The notes under the pieces were generated by a model. It was given only the letters and a program-made list of their open reading frames with translations. It did no database searches and had not been told where the DNA came from. From CALSMU01 sp965230225 (lineage in GTDB: Bacteria; Bacteroidota; Bacteroidia; Flavobacteriales_D; Parvicellaceae), in contig CBDDKM010000005.1 of assembly GCA_965230225.1 (NCBI GenBank), forward strand, positions 496,001 through 560,000: a stretch of 64,000 nucleotides of DNA, written 5' to 3'. A program made the position numbers and the translations under genes. Shown piece by piece: positions 62,931 through 64,000 of the stretch (position 1 is its first letter; each line of letters begins with the position of its first letter).

Positions 62931-64000
62931 TTATTTCTTAACTGTCATTTTTTTGGTTAAAGAACCATTTTTTGTAGAAAGTGTGTAGAAATAAACACCT
63001 GATGGTAAATCATTAGCATTCAAGTTAATAATGTGATCACCAGCTGGCATGTTACCTTTATTGATGTTCATCATTACTTTACCTGTTAAGTCAGTTACCT
63101 TGAAAGTAACTTCAGAATCAGAAGATAAAGAGTAGTTGATTGAAGATTCGTTGTTGAATGGGTTAGGCATGTTTTGTCCTAAAGACATTCCAGCTAATTC
63201 ACCTTCTTCAATTCCAACACCAGTTGCTTGTAATCTTACAACAGGAGTAGGAGGAGTTAGTAATTGGAATGCTCCGTTAGTTCCGTCAAACCCAAGTACA
63301 TTTCCTTCAACAGAGTTACCACTAGTTGCAATTCTAACATCTTCACTACCGTCAGAAGCTCCACCATAGTGACCAGCTACAACTAAAATTTGATCTCCGG
63401 CAGTAACGCTAACATCGTTGTATAAGTCTAGAGTGATAATTGTTCCTAAATCAGCAGAAGAAATTGTGTGTTCTAGTGTTTGGTCAGCTAACTGATATGC
63501 AGTACCATCCCAAATGTAAACTTCTCCAAATACGATTTGTCCATCGTTTTCAGCTTCATCTGCAATTCCGATTTGAACTTTTCTGAAATCCTGATCAGCA
63601 GTAGCCAAGAATTGGTTACCAATTTTGAATTGATCTCCTGTTCCTCCAGAAATATTAGAAATAAATGAATCAAATACATCATCATCACAAGCCCAAACGC
63701 TTTCAGTTACTTCAACTGTAGTAGAAATTACGTTATCAGCAGGGTTTGCATCAGTATTATCCGATTGCAAAGTAGCTGTCATGGTGTAAACACCATTAGC
63801 AGAAGGAGTATAAGATGTTGTATGATAAATAGTATCTCTTGTAAACACATTAGAAGTAATGCTGTTAGAAGCTGTTCCTGCATCTACACTACTGCTTCCG
63901 TCGTTAATGTCGTAAGCGAAAGTAGTGTTTGTTTGTTGAGCGCTTCCTACGTTGAAATTAACAACTCCCATTGCAAGAGGTCTAGCCTGTACAGAAGGAA
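62931..64000 (-). CDS. T9SS cargo protein, paralogue (5' end beyond window)
   Basis: The frame stays open past the Met codon at 63971 to the window edge, with residues (SVQARPLAMGVVNFNVG) that align to the paralogue at 60904, so the gene starts outside. About 355 residues are visible: a CARDB-like region with FAYDINDGSSSVDAGTA, the shared module (FKIGNQFLATADQDFRKVQI, VVAGHYGGASDGSEDVRIAT, VLGFDGTNGAFQLLTPP) and the sorting domain (LGQNMPNPFNNESSINYSL, VTDLTGKVMM, GVYFYTLSTKNG). Confidence 0.87.
   Translation of the reverse strand, partial: PSVQARPLAMGVVNFNVGSAQQTNTTFAYDINDGSSSVDAGTASNSITSNVFTRDTIYHTTSYTPSANGVYTMTATLQSDNTDANPADNVISTTVEVTESVWACDDDVFDSFISNISGGTGDQFKIGNQFLATADQDFRKVQIGIADEAENDGQIVFGEVYIWDGTAYQLADQTLEHTISSADLGTIITLDLYNDVSVTAGDQILVVAGHYGGASDGSEDVRIATSGNSVEGNVLGFDGTNGAFQLLTPPTPVVRLQATGVGIEEGELAGMSLGQNMPNPFNNESSINYSLSSDSEVTFKVTDLTGKVMMNINKGNMPAGDHIINLNANDLPSGVYFYTLSTKNGSLTKKMTVKK

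Noticed and set aside
1..64000. tRNA or rRNA genes
   Set aside because: No cloverleaf-like stretch or rRNA-like sequence was noticed in the intergenic regions; a tRNAscan or Infernal run would settle it.

Overview
The window is chromosomal DNA of a Bacteroidota bacterium, most likely a marine-type member of the Flavobacteriales (Cryomorphaceae/Crocinitomicaceae-like; family-level placement is a guess). The evidence is AT-rich, gene-dense DNA; a type IX secretion system (T9SS) sortase/porin-like pair; many secreted proteins with T9SS type A C-terminal sorting domains; TAnnTTTG promoter elements; and a kynurenine pathway. I see no rRNA, tRNA, CRISPR array or transposase.

Layout. 0-1.4 kb: a T9SS cargo protein. 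1.5-12.3 kb (minus strand): a tightly spaced run porV2-like, porU2-like, a GT-C-type membrane protein, tatD, a DUF4105 protein and hemH. 12.4-19.5 kb: a phosphoethanolamine transferase-like enzyme, then pssA-purS on the plus strand, then a minus-strand envelope cluster (thioesterase, DUF4254, GT9 glycosyltransferase, acyltransferase) and a secreted protein. 19.6-23.8 kb: kynU, a 49-residue membrane protein and kmo, divergent from hemL. 23.9-26.6 kb: two exported proteins and yifB/comM. 26.6-32.3 kb: an island-like segment with a Gabija-type antiphage operon (gajA, gajB) led by an uncharacterised two-TM gene, followed by a secreted-protein gene. Its edges and its internal junction carry integron attC-like half-sites and hairpins. 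32.5-35.1 kb: a thioredoxin-like lipoprotein, a Crp/Fnr regulator and an SGNH hydrolase. 35.3-40.8 kb: a large Kgp-like gingipain (C25) protease, then an ECF sigma factor with an overlapping membrane-anchored SUMF1-domain partner. 40.9-51.2 kb: a PpiD/SurA-like foldase, hemJ, purH and the elongasome operon mreBCD-mrdA-rodA. 51.2-54.7 kb: manC, sprT-like with a tiny lipoprotein gene, and mlaEF. 54.8-64.0 kb: five T9SS cargo proteins, four of them paralogues with shared modules, the last running off the right edge.

How the parts fit. Much of the window serves the envelope: lipid and glycan synthesis (pssA, GT9, acyltransferase, manC, phosphoethanolamine transferase), wall elongation (mre/rodA), lipid asymmetry (mlaEF), outer-membrane protein folding (PpiD-like), and T9SS cargo with an alternative PorU2/PorV2 pair. 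Three haem genes (hemH, hemL, hemJ) and two purine genes (purS, purH) are scattered, as is usual for the phylum. The strongest candidate for something new is the 26.6-32.3 kb segment: a Gabija operon with an extra membrane gene, arranged like a cassette in an integron-like array with no integrase in view.
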